A stretch of 64,000 bases of DNA from Craspedostauros australis (taxonomy: Eukaryota > Bacillariophyta > Bacillariophyceae > Mastogloiales > Achnanthaceae): the NCBI GenBank assembly GCA_026770025.1, contig JAMXDE010000080.1:57912-121911 (forward strand), read 5' to 3'. Both the position numbers and the translations under genes were made by a program. The notes under the pieces are model-generated. The model ran no database searches. It saw only the letters and a program-made list of their open reading frames with translations, and had not been told where the DNA came from. Of this stretch, positions 19,401 through 28,230 are shown one piece after another. How positions within the stretch are numbered: the first letter of the stretch is position 1; each line of letters opens with the position of its first letter.

Positions 19401-22080
19401 TCTGCGCCTTGGCATTATCGGACATCAGTAGGTCGGGAGCCCCGTGGCGTCGGATGAAGTCACGGAGAGTGTCGGAGATGCGGCTCTCGGATGGCATGGG
19501 AAAGCCGGCCGTGAACCGAGAGTCGAGGGCGACGTACACCTGAAGCATGGTGCAGCCGCCATGGCCGGGAACCCCGTTGTCGTGAGCAGGGGTATCGGAG
19601 AAGAGCGTATCCATCGCAACCGTCTCATGGAGACGATCAACGTTGGCCGCTGGGAACCGAGACTTGAAATGCTTGCGCATGGAGAAGCGCTCGGCGGTAC
19701 GGTACCACTGGGAGGTGCACCGAAGAGTGTCGCGAACGCGACGAGCTGGAATCCAGCCAAAGTGGGGTCGGAGAGCCTCGTAGTCGGCAGGCTTGCGAGT
19801 AGCAATGATGCTGCCCGGGTTGTCAGCGATGTCGGCTTGGCGAGCACCAGTGTAGGCCGTGAGAACGGTAGAGTTGTTCTCGCGGCGCTGGAGTGCTGCG
19901 GCGTCATCATCGTCGACGTCGTCGAGGTTCATCTCCTGGTCGAGGGAAGAAGGGTCCCATTCGTCGTCCGCAGTGAAGTCGACATGCGGATACTTGTCGA
20001 GTTCGGAGCGGGTGGGCTTGACCATGTCCATGTAGGACAGGCCTTGCCGGACAGCCAGTGGGATGATGTGGCCTCCTGGTGTGATGATGGTCTGGCGACC
20101 TCCAGGGAGATTCCGTGGGCGTTCGTTGACATCCATTCCGAAGGCACCAAGCTGGTTGGATGAATGGATGGTCTTGCCCTTTCCGTAGAGCGCATATTGG
20201 TGGAATTTACCAATGATGGGCCCTTCGGTGGTCTGGATGAGACCAGCAACCGTACCGATGTCGAGGTTGGCGATGGCAGAGTCACCAATGCCACTGACGT
20301 CGGCGGTGTGTCCTGTCTTGCAGAGAACGAGGACGTCATCGCCAGCCAGGCCACCATTGGCACCGCTGTCGACGAGAGAGCCAGAGTGGTCCTTGACAAG
20401 CTTGTTGAAGCTGTATCGGACCACCGTGGAGTTGGCAAGGCGCCAGGTCTGGCCCTTGTAGACCAGTTGAGGAGTATCGTCAGACGAAGAGGTGGACTTG
20501 GTCTGTGCAAGAAGGCGATCGATGGCAGTGGACTGGTCACCAGCCTTGGAAGAGTCCGTGTTACCAGCGGATGGAGTTGCGGAAGGAGTGTCGGTGGTGC
20601 CCGAAGATGTGGCAGCGTTGTTGGCAGCTCGGTGGGAGTCAGCCTTTCCTTTGCCCTTGTTCTTGCGCCACTTTCCCTTTGCTTCGAGGAATGCCTTGCG
20701 TTGGTCCTTGGACATCTCACGCCATTCATCATTGGGAATGGAACGACGGTCGTCCTTGGCGTAGTCCTTGCCATTGCCTTTGCCAGCTGAGCCACCGGTC
20801 TTGGCGTTGTTGACCTTGCGCCGAGATGTGGTACGAGGCTGGTTGGCGTCAAGGGATTGTGCCTCATCTCGAACGAACTCGAGGAGGTCTTCGAAGGAGA
20901 CACCAACCTTGATGAAGCCGCGAGATTGCTTGTGACGTTGGCGGGAGTTGGACTTCACGTTGGTGTAGGCCCGAGTCAAGTCGACATCGGGACCGATGGC
21001 GGTGCGCAACCATTGCTGCTTGACCGCCTCATCGACACATGCATCATCGAGCTCTTCGATGTCATCGAGCTTGGTTTCCCAGGCATCGAGGAATTGCTCG
21101 CGGGTCTTGGTCCAAGTCTGGTCCAGACGGAAGGCGACGATGGTGTCTCTGTATTTGATGGACAGAGTCTCGCCGACGACGCCACTGGTGTAGCTGTCAA
21201 CAAGATCGGCATAGGCCGCACGGCCATCGCAAGACTTCTTGTAGGCACGGATGATGCGCCGACTCTTGGAAGTCTTGACATGCTCAGTGAGCACGGCGAA
21301 GAGGTAGCGATTCTGGCTCGCGAAGAAGGCCTCGTCCTTGGGTGCTGGCATGAAGTCCATGTCGAGATGGTGGTTGAGTCCATGAGAGAAGGAAAGAGTC
21401 TCGAAGGTCCGCATGAAGGTGAGGAAGTGCTTGTCGTCCTTCAGTGTCGGGAGCGACAGGCTCTCTCGCTTGGTTGCCTTGCTGAACTCCTTGACGTAGT
21501 CAGCCGGTAGCTCCATGGCGTGGACACCTTGGAAGTTGGAAGAGGGTGCCATGGATGGAGTCACAGGCGGTTGCGGGAAGGCAGGATCAGGCACCGAAGC
21601 CGAAGGATCGAATGCGAAGTTCACATGCGGAGGTTCTTCAGGCACCGGACGGAATGCGGATGCTGGAGTGTTGTGGTGGCCCATGCCCATCGGAGACGGA
21701 ATGGGAGAGCTTGCAGTCGAATGCGAGTGCGAAGATGGAAGGGAAGGGTTGTTCTGCTCAGCTGTGAACGCCATGAACGAGGTACGATCGAGATCGTTCC
21801 AGGTGTTGTCGTCAAGGATGGCTTGGGTGAGATACCACTTGCCAAGGTTGAGGATCTTGCGAATGTGGTTGACGCCGAGCACGGCGACGATGGTTTCGCC
21901 ATCTTCGGTATCATCGCGAAGTTGGAAGCTGCGAAGATCATCTTCGGTGAGCAAGACAAGGTCAAGAGGGCTGACAATGTCCGCATGGGCGATGATATCG
22001 CGAGGAGTGGAGTCCAATGGAATGCCAATGACACCGAGGATGTGATCCAGGGTGGCGAGGTCCATCTCAGGAGTCGACAT
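16492..22080 (-). CDS. Copia gag-pol single-ORF polyprotein of element C
   Basis: 1862 aa, ATG at 22080. The gag region spans roughly residues 1-500. It ends in a basic KGKWRKNKGKGK patch, and I see no CCHC zinc knuckle. A protease-like LVDSGANGGLAGDD comes next. Integrase carries AMDTLFSD, LLMSDNAKAQ and HQHQNGAERRIQD. After integrase, NVIVKWGDGSTSTEPLS and the following DDP motif resemble a chromo-type module. RT has LQWVYAVKHDLRHKARCVAGG, GDIGNAYLEA and CVYVDDLTA. RNase H has TFVDANLLH, ETATYGSEFVAARQA and ADVMTKFLP. By family, one polyprotein provides particle, maturation, cDNA synthesis and integration. No stop or frameshift was seen. Differences from families A and B in the protease, the missing knuckle and the linker show it is a distinct copia lineage. 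Confidence 0.94.
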   Translation of the reverse strand: MSTPEMDLATLDHILGVIGIPLDSTPRDIIAHADIVSPLDLVLLTEDDLRSFQLRDDTEDGETIVAVLGVNHIRKILNLGKWYLTQAILDDNTWNDLDRTSFMAFTAEQNNPSLPSSHSHSTASSPIPSPMGMGHHNTPASAFRPVPEEPPHVNFAFDPSASVPDPAFPQPPVTPSMAPSSNFQGVHAMELPADYVKEFSKATKRESLSLPTLKDDKHFLTFMRTFETLSFSHGLNHHLDMDFMPAPKDEAFFASQNRYLFAVLTEHVKTSKSRRIIRAYKKSCDGRAAYADLVDSYTSGVVGETLSIKYRDTIVAFRLDQTWTKTREQFLDAWETKLDDIEELDDACVDEAVKQQWLRTAIGPDVDLTRAYTNVKSNSRQRHKQSRGFIKVGVSFEDLLEFVRDEAQSLDANQPRTTSRRKVNNAKTGGSAGKGNGKDYAKDDRRSIPNDEWREMSKDQRKAFLEAKGKWRKNKGKGKADSHRAANNAATSSGTTDTPSATPSAGNTDSSKAGDQSTAIDRLLAQTKSTSSSDDTPQLVYKGQTWRLANSTVVRYSFNKLVKDHSGSLVDSGANGGLAGDDVLVLCKTGHTADVSGIGDSAIANLDIGTVAGLIQTTEGPIIGKFHQYALYGKGKTIHSSNQLGAFGMDVNERPRNLPGGRQTIITPGGHIIPLAVRQGLSYMDMVKPTRSELDKYPHVDFTADDEWDPSSLDQEMNLDDVDDDDAAALQRRENNSTVLTAYTGARQADIADNPGSIIATRKPADYEALRPHFGWIPARRVRDTLRCTSQWYRTAERFSMRKHFKSRFPAANVDRLHETVAMDTLFSDTPAHDNGVPGHGGCTMLQVYVALDSRFTAGFPMPSESRISDTLRDFIRRHGAPDLLMSDNAKAQIGNKVMEILRQYHIRDHQSEPEHQHQNGAERRIQDIKRTTNGVMDRTGTPDRFWLICTLYVVDLFNHIAQVTAGSITPLQAAFGQRPDISKFLSYRWWQPVYYRVDNPAFPSQSKERSGRWAGPCLHKGDDLTFWVLDDETQRLLPRSAIRPSDDSATRNLRADFPFPIVGEDDGSDAMNVANGEPDDDISVPPDSDPIVHSLADSILADRRGTDPETVGNAKVHIPKFSPEDLVGMTFIHEKDGQQVKAEVVQKVNDLDAANHQRIKMLLALADGETHDLISYVEIADIIERQQEHNDDPDAKWEFDSIIGHEGPLSSSSPSYKGSSFNVIVKWGDGSTSTEPLSIMIQDDPVSCAAYGRRHELLDEPGWKRLKRLAIRTNRLERQVHVAKSKTFNHAPTFQFGVQVPRNHKEAMRLDDKNGNSFWADAEKKEMDQLFGYHTFKSLGKGAPVPSGFQKIRLQWVYAVKHDLRHKARCVAGGHLTDPCKDASYAGVVSLRSLRLSLLAGELNGIPTWVGDIGNAYLEAFTQERICFIAGDEFGDFAGHTMQIVKALYGLRTSGARFHEALADTLRDMGFLQCRSDPDIWMRDANSHWEYVCVYVDDLTATMADPKAFFDILSSKYGYQLKGVGPIKYHLGADFGRDPDGTLKLSPQSYIKRMMENYERMFGELPRKISCPLDKADSPELDTSSELSETDKRKFMSLIGALQWCISLGRFDISVAVMTLARFRSAPRQGHLDRAKRIYGYLRKHPDAAIRFRTCVPRFDLHYEVPNHDWIYSVYGKTSEEIPDDIPEPKGKPVRTTTFVDANLLHCQVTGRSATGALHLVNQTPIEWFSKRQGTVETATYGSEFVAARQATEQIISLRLALREMGIPIDGPSWMLGDNQSVITSSTVPKSMLSKRHNALAYHRVRSAVAAGILYFIKIPGTQNVADVMTKFLPWAVFWPLVKPILFWKGHTESSSPTYKT

Positions 22081-22400
22081 GATTGGCGATGGATGGATGT
22101 AGAGATTGGATGCGGATGCTGGAGGCTGAAGGATAGCTGAGGCTGGAGTGCACTGACTGAATCGTCTTCTGGTGCGGGAGGGTGCTGCAGGAAGTCTTGG
22201 ATGGCTGAGTGGGAAGGCCCGAACTCAGCAGGGGAACCGAAAGGAGGGCGTTCTGCGGATGCGAGAAAGCCGAAGGAAAGCCGAAATCACGTCGTCACGT
22301 GATGGAAGGTGAAGGGATCGCTCGTGGATGAACGAGGGATGAAGGATGGATGGATTGTCACGCAATCAATTCAGTAGGTGAAAGCTTGCGACTGTTAATC
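22081..22400 (-). other. 5' leader of element C
   Basis: A 320-bp untranslated leader between the 5' LTR (22401) and the polyprotein ATG. The first bases after the LTR (minus strand GATTAACAGTCGCAAGC) occupy the primer-binding position. I could not match them to a particular tRNA by eye. Confidence 0.6.
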
Positions 22401-23030
22401 TGTTAGAACGTAATCGTAGATGGGTTTGAAGATACCGCACCGAGAACGTAGAGTGATCAAGTCGTTGTTGTTGGTGAGGAGAGTGTTTGTTTACTGTATT
22501 ATTCGTATGGTAGTAGGAATGCTGTCGAGCTCACAAGATTGTCTTCTTGGAACTGTGAGCATGAGAGAGACATGACAGGTCTCATGCAAATTGCAAGTGA
22601 AATTAACACGGAGACAACACGGCAAATGTGCGTGTTACTGCGTGAAGATGAGGTGCAAAAGTCAATGAACAAAACACCGCGATAGCCCGTGTTGTAAATT
22701 ACGTCTTCTCACGATGTTGCTAGTAGTACGATCACACGATTGATCGTATTCACTTGAGAAGGTCATGGCAAGATTCGCACGTGTCACACCCAAGATCCAA
22801 GTCTGTCCTGATTGGGCAGATTGGCTCATCTTGGCAAGAAATCAATTTCCGCGACATTTTTGGATCTGTGATTGAGGGAAAACGATTCTTGCGACGCGAA
22901 ATGCGACACAAATCTGACACAACGGATTTTCGACCAAAATTTCCGTTCGGAACGGAAAAGGTAAGAAAAGTGGAGATTTCTGATTGGTCGACGGGTGTCG
23001 CTATTGTTAGAGATTTAGCGTGCGCTAATA
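22401..23030 (-). repeat. 5' LTR of element C
   Basis: 630 bp, apparently identical to 15838-16467. It is followed on the right by the second copy of the AAGGT target duplication and then by the resumed family-B frame. Confidence 0.95.
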
Positions 23031-23035
23031 AAGGT

Positions 23036-26000
23036 TGGCGATAAACGCATGGTCGTGATGCAGAAGAACGGGAACCAAGCTACCATCGTGCTCAAGCAAG
23101 TGAAGTTCGTGCCCAACCTGTGGGTGAACCTCTTGAGCATCAACAAAGCTCTCGAGAACGGCTTCGACATCAGCAACCAAGGTGTCGTGATGAGCTTGGA
23201 GAAGCGCGGGCAACGCATTACGTTCGACAGACTCATGGCAACCCACAGCGGTTTCGTGAGTGGAGTGAACATGATCAGCGCCCCTCCCCACGAGGACCAA
23301 GCCAATGTCGGCGTGTCCACCGGGTCCGCGGTGGACATCAACCAAATTCATAAAATGTTAGGCCATGTTGACACTTACACGATCTCTCGCACAGCAGGAC
23401 GATACGGTTGGAATGTCACAGGCAAGTTGCATGCATGCATTGACTGCGCAATTGGAAAGCAGAAGCAGAAGTCAATGACAAAACGCCTGCAGCGCCGAGC
23501 AAAGGAAATTGGTGAGCGGTTGTTCATTGACACATCGAGTGTTCAAACGCACAGCTACGGACAAGGAAAATATTGGCTCCTTGTCATCGATGATTACAGT
23601 GATTACTGCTGGAGTTACTTTTTGAAAGAGAAAAGTGAAGTCGGAGAGAAGCTGATCACGCTCCTCCGATGGCTTCACTCCAACCAACAGGCACATGTGA
23701 AAAATATCAGATGTGACAACGCGGGAGAGAATTATGCCGCGGAAAAACAGCTTCTCAGCGCAGGATTCGGCCCAACGTTTGAATACACCGCCGCTTCCAC
23801 TCCCCAACAGAACGGTCGCGTGGAAAGAAAATTCGCAACATTGTACGGGAAAGTCCGCTCCATGCTCAACCAAACGCACCTACCGAGAACAGTGCGTGGA
23901 AAATTGTGGGCGGAGGCAGCCCGAACCGCGACTCAGCTTGAAAATATTATCTAGACAAAGACAAGAGAACCAGCATGTGTTCTCTTCAACAACCGCATCC
24001 CAACATTCGTGGATGGATTACGAAAATTCGGAGAAATAGGCATGGTATACGTTGGCGGTCGTACGATAAAGGCTAAACTGGACGATAGATCCAGACCAGC
24101 CATGTTCGTCGGCTACGGCCAATCGCACGCGAAAGGAGTATATCGAATACTGAATCTCGCAACAACCAAGATCCTAATCACGAGAGACGTGACATGGATG
24201 AATCAGTCATACGGGCAATTCAGAGGTATCGAGAATGCCAACAGATCTGTGCTGATAGATCTAGAAGATGACGACTCTACGTCGGGTATGAACACCCGAG
24301 CTACGAGAACAACTTGGGAGCGACGATCGGAGACCATCAAGAGCATGGAGGCCGACGACGCGGATCGCAGCAGCAGAGCCGAAGAAATAGAAGATACTGA
24401 TGACGCTGCGCGAGGGCAAGATAGCTTGCTCCCTGCCCAAGGGGAAAATGAATCGAACGAAGAGAACGACGATGAATTCGGAAGGGACGACGAGGGGAAA
24501 GTAGACGAAGCAGCCGAGAAAGAGCCCAAAGACACCCCTGTTGCAGAACCTGTAACACGCATGCCAAGGATGCTGAGCGCTCTCGCCGGGTATAACAACG
24601 ACCCAATCCCAGAGGAGGAGCGAGATCTCGGATCAAGTGATGAGTCAGAACCTAATGACAGCGAGGGATATGTGACGCCCGAAGAGACCATCACAACTCC
24701 ACTGGAAACAGGAGGACCCAACTTCCACGCAGACGGGTCAATATTCAACAGAGATATCGCAGGTACGATGATAGACACACCTCATGGAATGACGAGACTA
24801 GATGACATCATCGCTGCGGACCAGGCATTGAGAGACGAACGAAATGAAGGAGGGGCAGAACATGCGAATGTCGCTATGCTGCTGGACCCCACCACATTCG
24901 AAGACTGCTGGGACCATGCGGATCCCAACAAAAGAAAGAAATGGCGCGAAGATATCAACAAAGAGTTCTATGATATGGCCAGAAGGAAAGTATGGGAGAA
25001 GATCAAGAAGGACCAGATGCCGAAGGATCGGCGGTGTGTGAAGACCAAATGGGTCTTCAAGGAAAAGAGAAATGGGGTATTCCGCGCCAGACTCGTGGCA
25101 TGCGGATACTCGCAAATCGCAGGAGTCGACTTCTCAGCACACCACGCGCCAGTGATACATGATGCAACATATCGAATCATGCTCACGATGAAGATGATAC
25201 TACACATGGACAGCATCATCATTGACTTTGAGACAGCATTCCTGCATGGAGACCTCGATGAAGAGATCTACATGCAATGCCCAAAGGGTATGAGGCACGA
25301 AGCCGACGAATGCCTGCTACTCAAGAAAACCATCTACGGCCTCGTGCAGAGCGCGAGACAATGGAATAAGAAGCTCGTCGACATCCTACTCAAACTAGGG
25401 TTCAGACAGAGCGAGGTGGACCCATGCCTACTGATTCGGAATCAGGAAGGGAGACTGCTACTGATCGGCACCTATGTGGACGATTGCCTCTGCATCGGAG
25501 CGGAGCAGGAACTGAAAAAGCTCGTGAAGGATATCCGAGCGGAACGATTCGGTGTCAAAGTGGAGGAAGATCTCGAAGACTACTTGAGCTGCAAGATCAT
25601 CTTCAACCGCGACAAGACGAACTGTTGGGTGAACCAACCACACATCCTAAAGAATATCATCGATACATTCGGAAGTGATGTGGTGAAGCTGCAACGATAC
25701 GGAACACCTGGGACACCAGGGCAAGGCATCCAAAGGCAAAGCGATGCACCCAAAGTGGACAAGCAGCGACACAGCAGATACCGAAGCGGAGTAGGTATGC
25801 TGCTATACCTGGTGAAACACTCTCGACCCGACATCGCCAATGCAGTGCGAGAACTGACCAAGGTGTTGGATGGACCAACAGCCGCAGCATACAAGGAAAT
25901 GCTTCGAGTCATGAAGTTCGTGTGGGACACAAGAGAGTATGGACTGAAGATGAAACCAGGTCCACTGACCCAAGATGCATGGAAGATTGCAATATACACC

Positions 26001-26465
26001 GACAGCGAATTCGCAGGTGACAAGGACAATCGCATCAGCGTAGGAGGGCACATCGTCCTACTACAAGGAGTGCCGATCATATGGAGATCAAAGGCACAAC
26101 GCAGCGTAACACTCAGCTCGACGGAAGCAGAGTACGTCGCCCTGTCGGAGGCAGGAAAGGAAATTCGCTTCGTAACACAATTGATGAGTGACATCGGACT
26201 GAGGATGCACAAGCCGGCAGACGTAATGGTTGACAATGTTGGAGCAATCTTCATCGCGTCCAACCCATCAACATCCGCCAGGACACGGCACATCGACATC
26301 CGACATCATTTCATTCGAGAACTGATCACAAACGGAGAGGCCAGAACCAAATTTGTGCGTTCTGAAGACAACATCGCAGATGGCTTTACGAAGAATACCA
26401 AAAAGGAGACCTATGAAAAACACAGGGATCACTACATCCAACTGCGTTCCACAATGGATCAGTGA
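23036..26465 (+). pseudogene. Family-B copia integrase, RT and RNase H, 3' part of disrupted gag-pol
   Basis: This resumes the frame that was broken at 15837. The integrase has HKMLGHVDTYT, GERLFIDTSS, RCDNAGEN and TPQQNGRVERK. A TAG at 23952-23954 stops it, and the same frame then continues as 818 open codons (24009-26465). The later part has an acidic linker, RT (CVKTKWVFKEKRNG, DFETAFLHGDLDEE, YVDDCLC) and RNase H (YTDSEFAGDKDN, SSTEAEYVALSEAG, TRHIDIRHHFIRE), ending at TGA. One nonsense change plus the element-C insertion and the missing 5' end make it non-functional. Confidence 0.88.
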
Positions 26466-26540
26466 CGGAGAGGAGAGGACGCGAAATTATGAAAAATGTG
26501 AGAGTGTGAGTGATGTGTTGTCGATGCGACAATGGAAGGG

Positions 26541-27184
26541 TGTCAGGAATCGAGGGTACGACTCTGTCGGAAAGATACCCATGATTGCCGCAACTCCCAA
26601 TATTATTCGTCACACCTTTGGATATTATTCGTCACACCTTTGAATATTATCCATTCCAACCACGACACGAATCACACGGGAATGACCTCAGTCTTACCAA
26701 GAAAACAAGCCTGTCCTCTGTAAATCAAGAAAAGGCCACGATATCTAAATCATGTGAAGGAAGATGATGACCGACACATTGATGATCACCCCATCTGGAG
26801 ATCATGGCACGTGTCAGCCAGGGACTAGAACAACTCAGAAAAGGCATCATCCATGACACCAATCATGACACCAATCGTAAAGTTTGGTGTCAGGAGATCA
26901 AGAGCGAAACGCAAGACTGTGGAATCGTACCGCAGGGAATGTAGAATAAGGATATGCACGACGAGGTGCATGGCAAGGATGCCTGCGGATGAGATCTCAT
27001 GCACGCAAGCGTTGATTCATGATGATGAGATGCATGAATACAACAGTCTAACACGATGCTGCTGCAGGAGATGCTACATGAGAAACGAAAGGCAAAGGAG
27101 CTGAAGAGAATGAACTCACAGTTCTGAATAGTACGATCTAACAACCAATTAGTTCTTACTAACACTAACCCCGGATTTCCAACA
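26541..27184 (+). repeat. 3' LTR, copia family B
   Basis: 644 bp, from TGTCAGGAATCGAGGG to GGATTTCCAACA, preceded by the PPT AATGGAAGGG. A segment around ATTATTCGTCACACCTTTG is duplicated in tandem (26600-26645). The LTR is shorter than its relative at 3181-3934 because of indels. The outer flank is GGTGG. Confidence 0.85.
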
Positions 27185-27277
27185 GGTGGGACCCCGTGGG
27201 ACCCCATCCCACCGACATCGAGTCACGCTTCAATCCCGCTTAAACACTCTGAGCAGTCGGACAGTTGACTAACTAGA

Positions 27278-27897
27278 CTAAATCTTAACACGACTAATGG
27301 GAATACTAGTTTGAGCTAATAACAGTTCACTCATGACACAAATGTAGTTTTGCTGCTTGCGTGTAGAATAAGATAACAATGGGTGAGCAATGCACATGTA
27401 CATATGCACATTCCAACAATGAATGAGCTTTCCAAGGCTGTTCATGAGGTATTTTGCTTTGAAAGCTGTTGTTTTGTAGATGATGGGTACATTGGGGCCA
27501 GTGACACTGCGGTTGGAATTGATGGGCCCCACGAAGTGCGGATCGTTCTCTTGCATCATCATGAATTGTGAAAGGGCCAGATCTGTTGCACTTCCCATAT
27601 TGGACCAGTCGGCTGTTCAGTTGCATGTATCTCTGATGATGGCGATGCAGCGATCAAGTTCACCTGTTCCTGTGTATTCGTATGTGTATGAGCATGAGTA
27701 TGTATCTGCATGCTGGTATTGGTAGGTTCCTGTGCAATTGTCTGCATTGCCAGCTCCTCCGTACTTGCAGCGTCATTCAATACGGACTGAATCTGCATCT
27801 GGATCACGGCTGCATTCAAAGTCTGTATGGAAGCACGCAACGAAAGACCGCAGAGGAGTGCGCCGAAGATCGCCGCACGTCTACATCAAGTGGCTGA
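27278..27897 (-). pseudogene. Decayed GT61-like glycosyltransferase, N-terminal remnant
   Basis: Minus-strand fragments match the N-terminal half of the neighbouring 28231-29835 protein. A hydrophobic anchor AAIFGALLCGLSL (near 27870-27830) leads into a T/H/Q-rich stem. After a frameshift near 27600 comes QFMMMQENDPHFVGP, which parallels RFMTVQEADPMFAEP in the intact gene, then YKTTAFKAKYLMNSLGKLIHC. A stop lies just upstream of the anchor, no start codon remains, and the catalytic half is missing before the family-B LTR at 27184. It is best read as a third tandem copy lost by truncation. Confidence 0.65.
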
Positions 27898-28230
27898 CCG
27901 TAATATGGTCCGCGCTCTGTGAAAGCATGGAGATGGTGCTGTGTCTTGTTGTGAATAGTATTATACATTGTGAGCTCAGCAATTTGGATCCGTCAAGGCA
28001 TCCACATCATTGGTGTTGTTGCGAATGTTGGGTTGTTGATAGTTTCACGATTGAAGGACACGTTCAGTCACGATCTTTTCGTGATCGCGTGCGAATCTAG
28101 TACCAAGGCACCACGACAGAAACGAAGGTGCTCATATAATATGCATTATATGATCTACCATGTAAATATTGGTATATAGGCATGGATTGATGAAGGTAGC
28201 AAGATTATATATGCTTAACACTATGAACCA
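27898..28230. other. Intergenic, downstream of the first GT61-like gene
   Basis: AT-rich sequence without a recognised gene. It includes the short palindrome-like ATATAATATGCATTATAT (near 28133-28150). It should contain the 3' UTR and polyadenylation region of the gene ending at 28231 and any promoter of the decayed copy. Confidence 0.45.

Larger units (their letters stand above)
15838..23030 (-). mobile_element. Ty1/copia-type retrotransposon, element C, apparently intact and young
   Basis: Two 630-bp LTRs (15838-16467 and 22401-23030) bound one 1862-codon gag-pol frame on the minus strand. The target duplication AAGGT (15833-15837 and 23031-23035) is perfect, and the LTRs appear identical when read side by side. 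The PPT is the run GGGGAG (minus strand) next to 16468. Intact LTRs, target site and frame together suggest a recent insertion and possible activity. It landed in the gag-pol of the family-B element. Its protein differs strongly from families A and B, so it is a separate lineage. Confidence 0.95.
13280..27184 (+). mobile_element. Ty1/copia retrotransposon, family B, 5'-truncated and interrupted
   Basis: This element lacks its 5' LTR, leader and the first few gag codons, which are replaced by the 3' LTR of element A. It is split at 15837/23031 by element C. The coding frame is continuous across that insertion once element C and one 5-bp duplicate (AAGGT) are discounted. A TAG at 23952-23954 interrupts the integrase. 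The 3' LTR at 26541-27184 is preceded by the polypurine tract GGAAGGG. The element is dead, but it preserves most of the family-B coding region. Confidence 0.9.

Noticed and set aside
16525-21510. Long + strand frames opposite the element-C polyprotein
   Set aside because: They are shadows of the minus-strand gag-pol with no motifs of their own.
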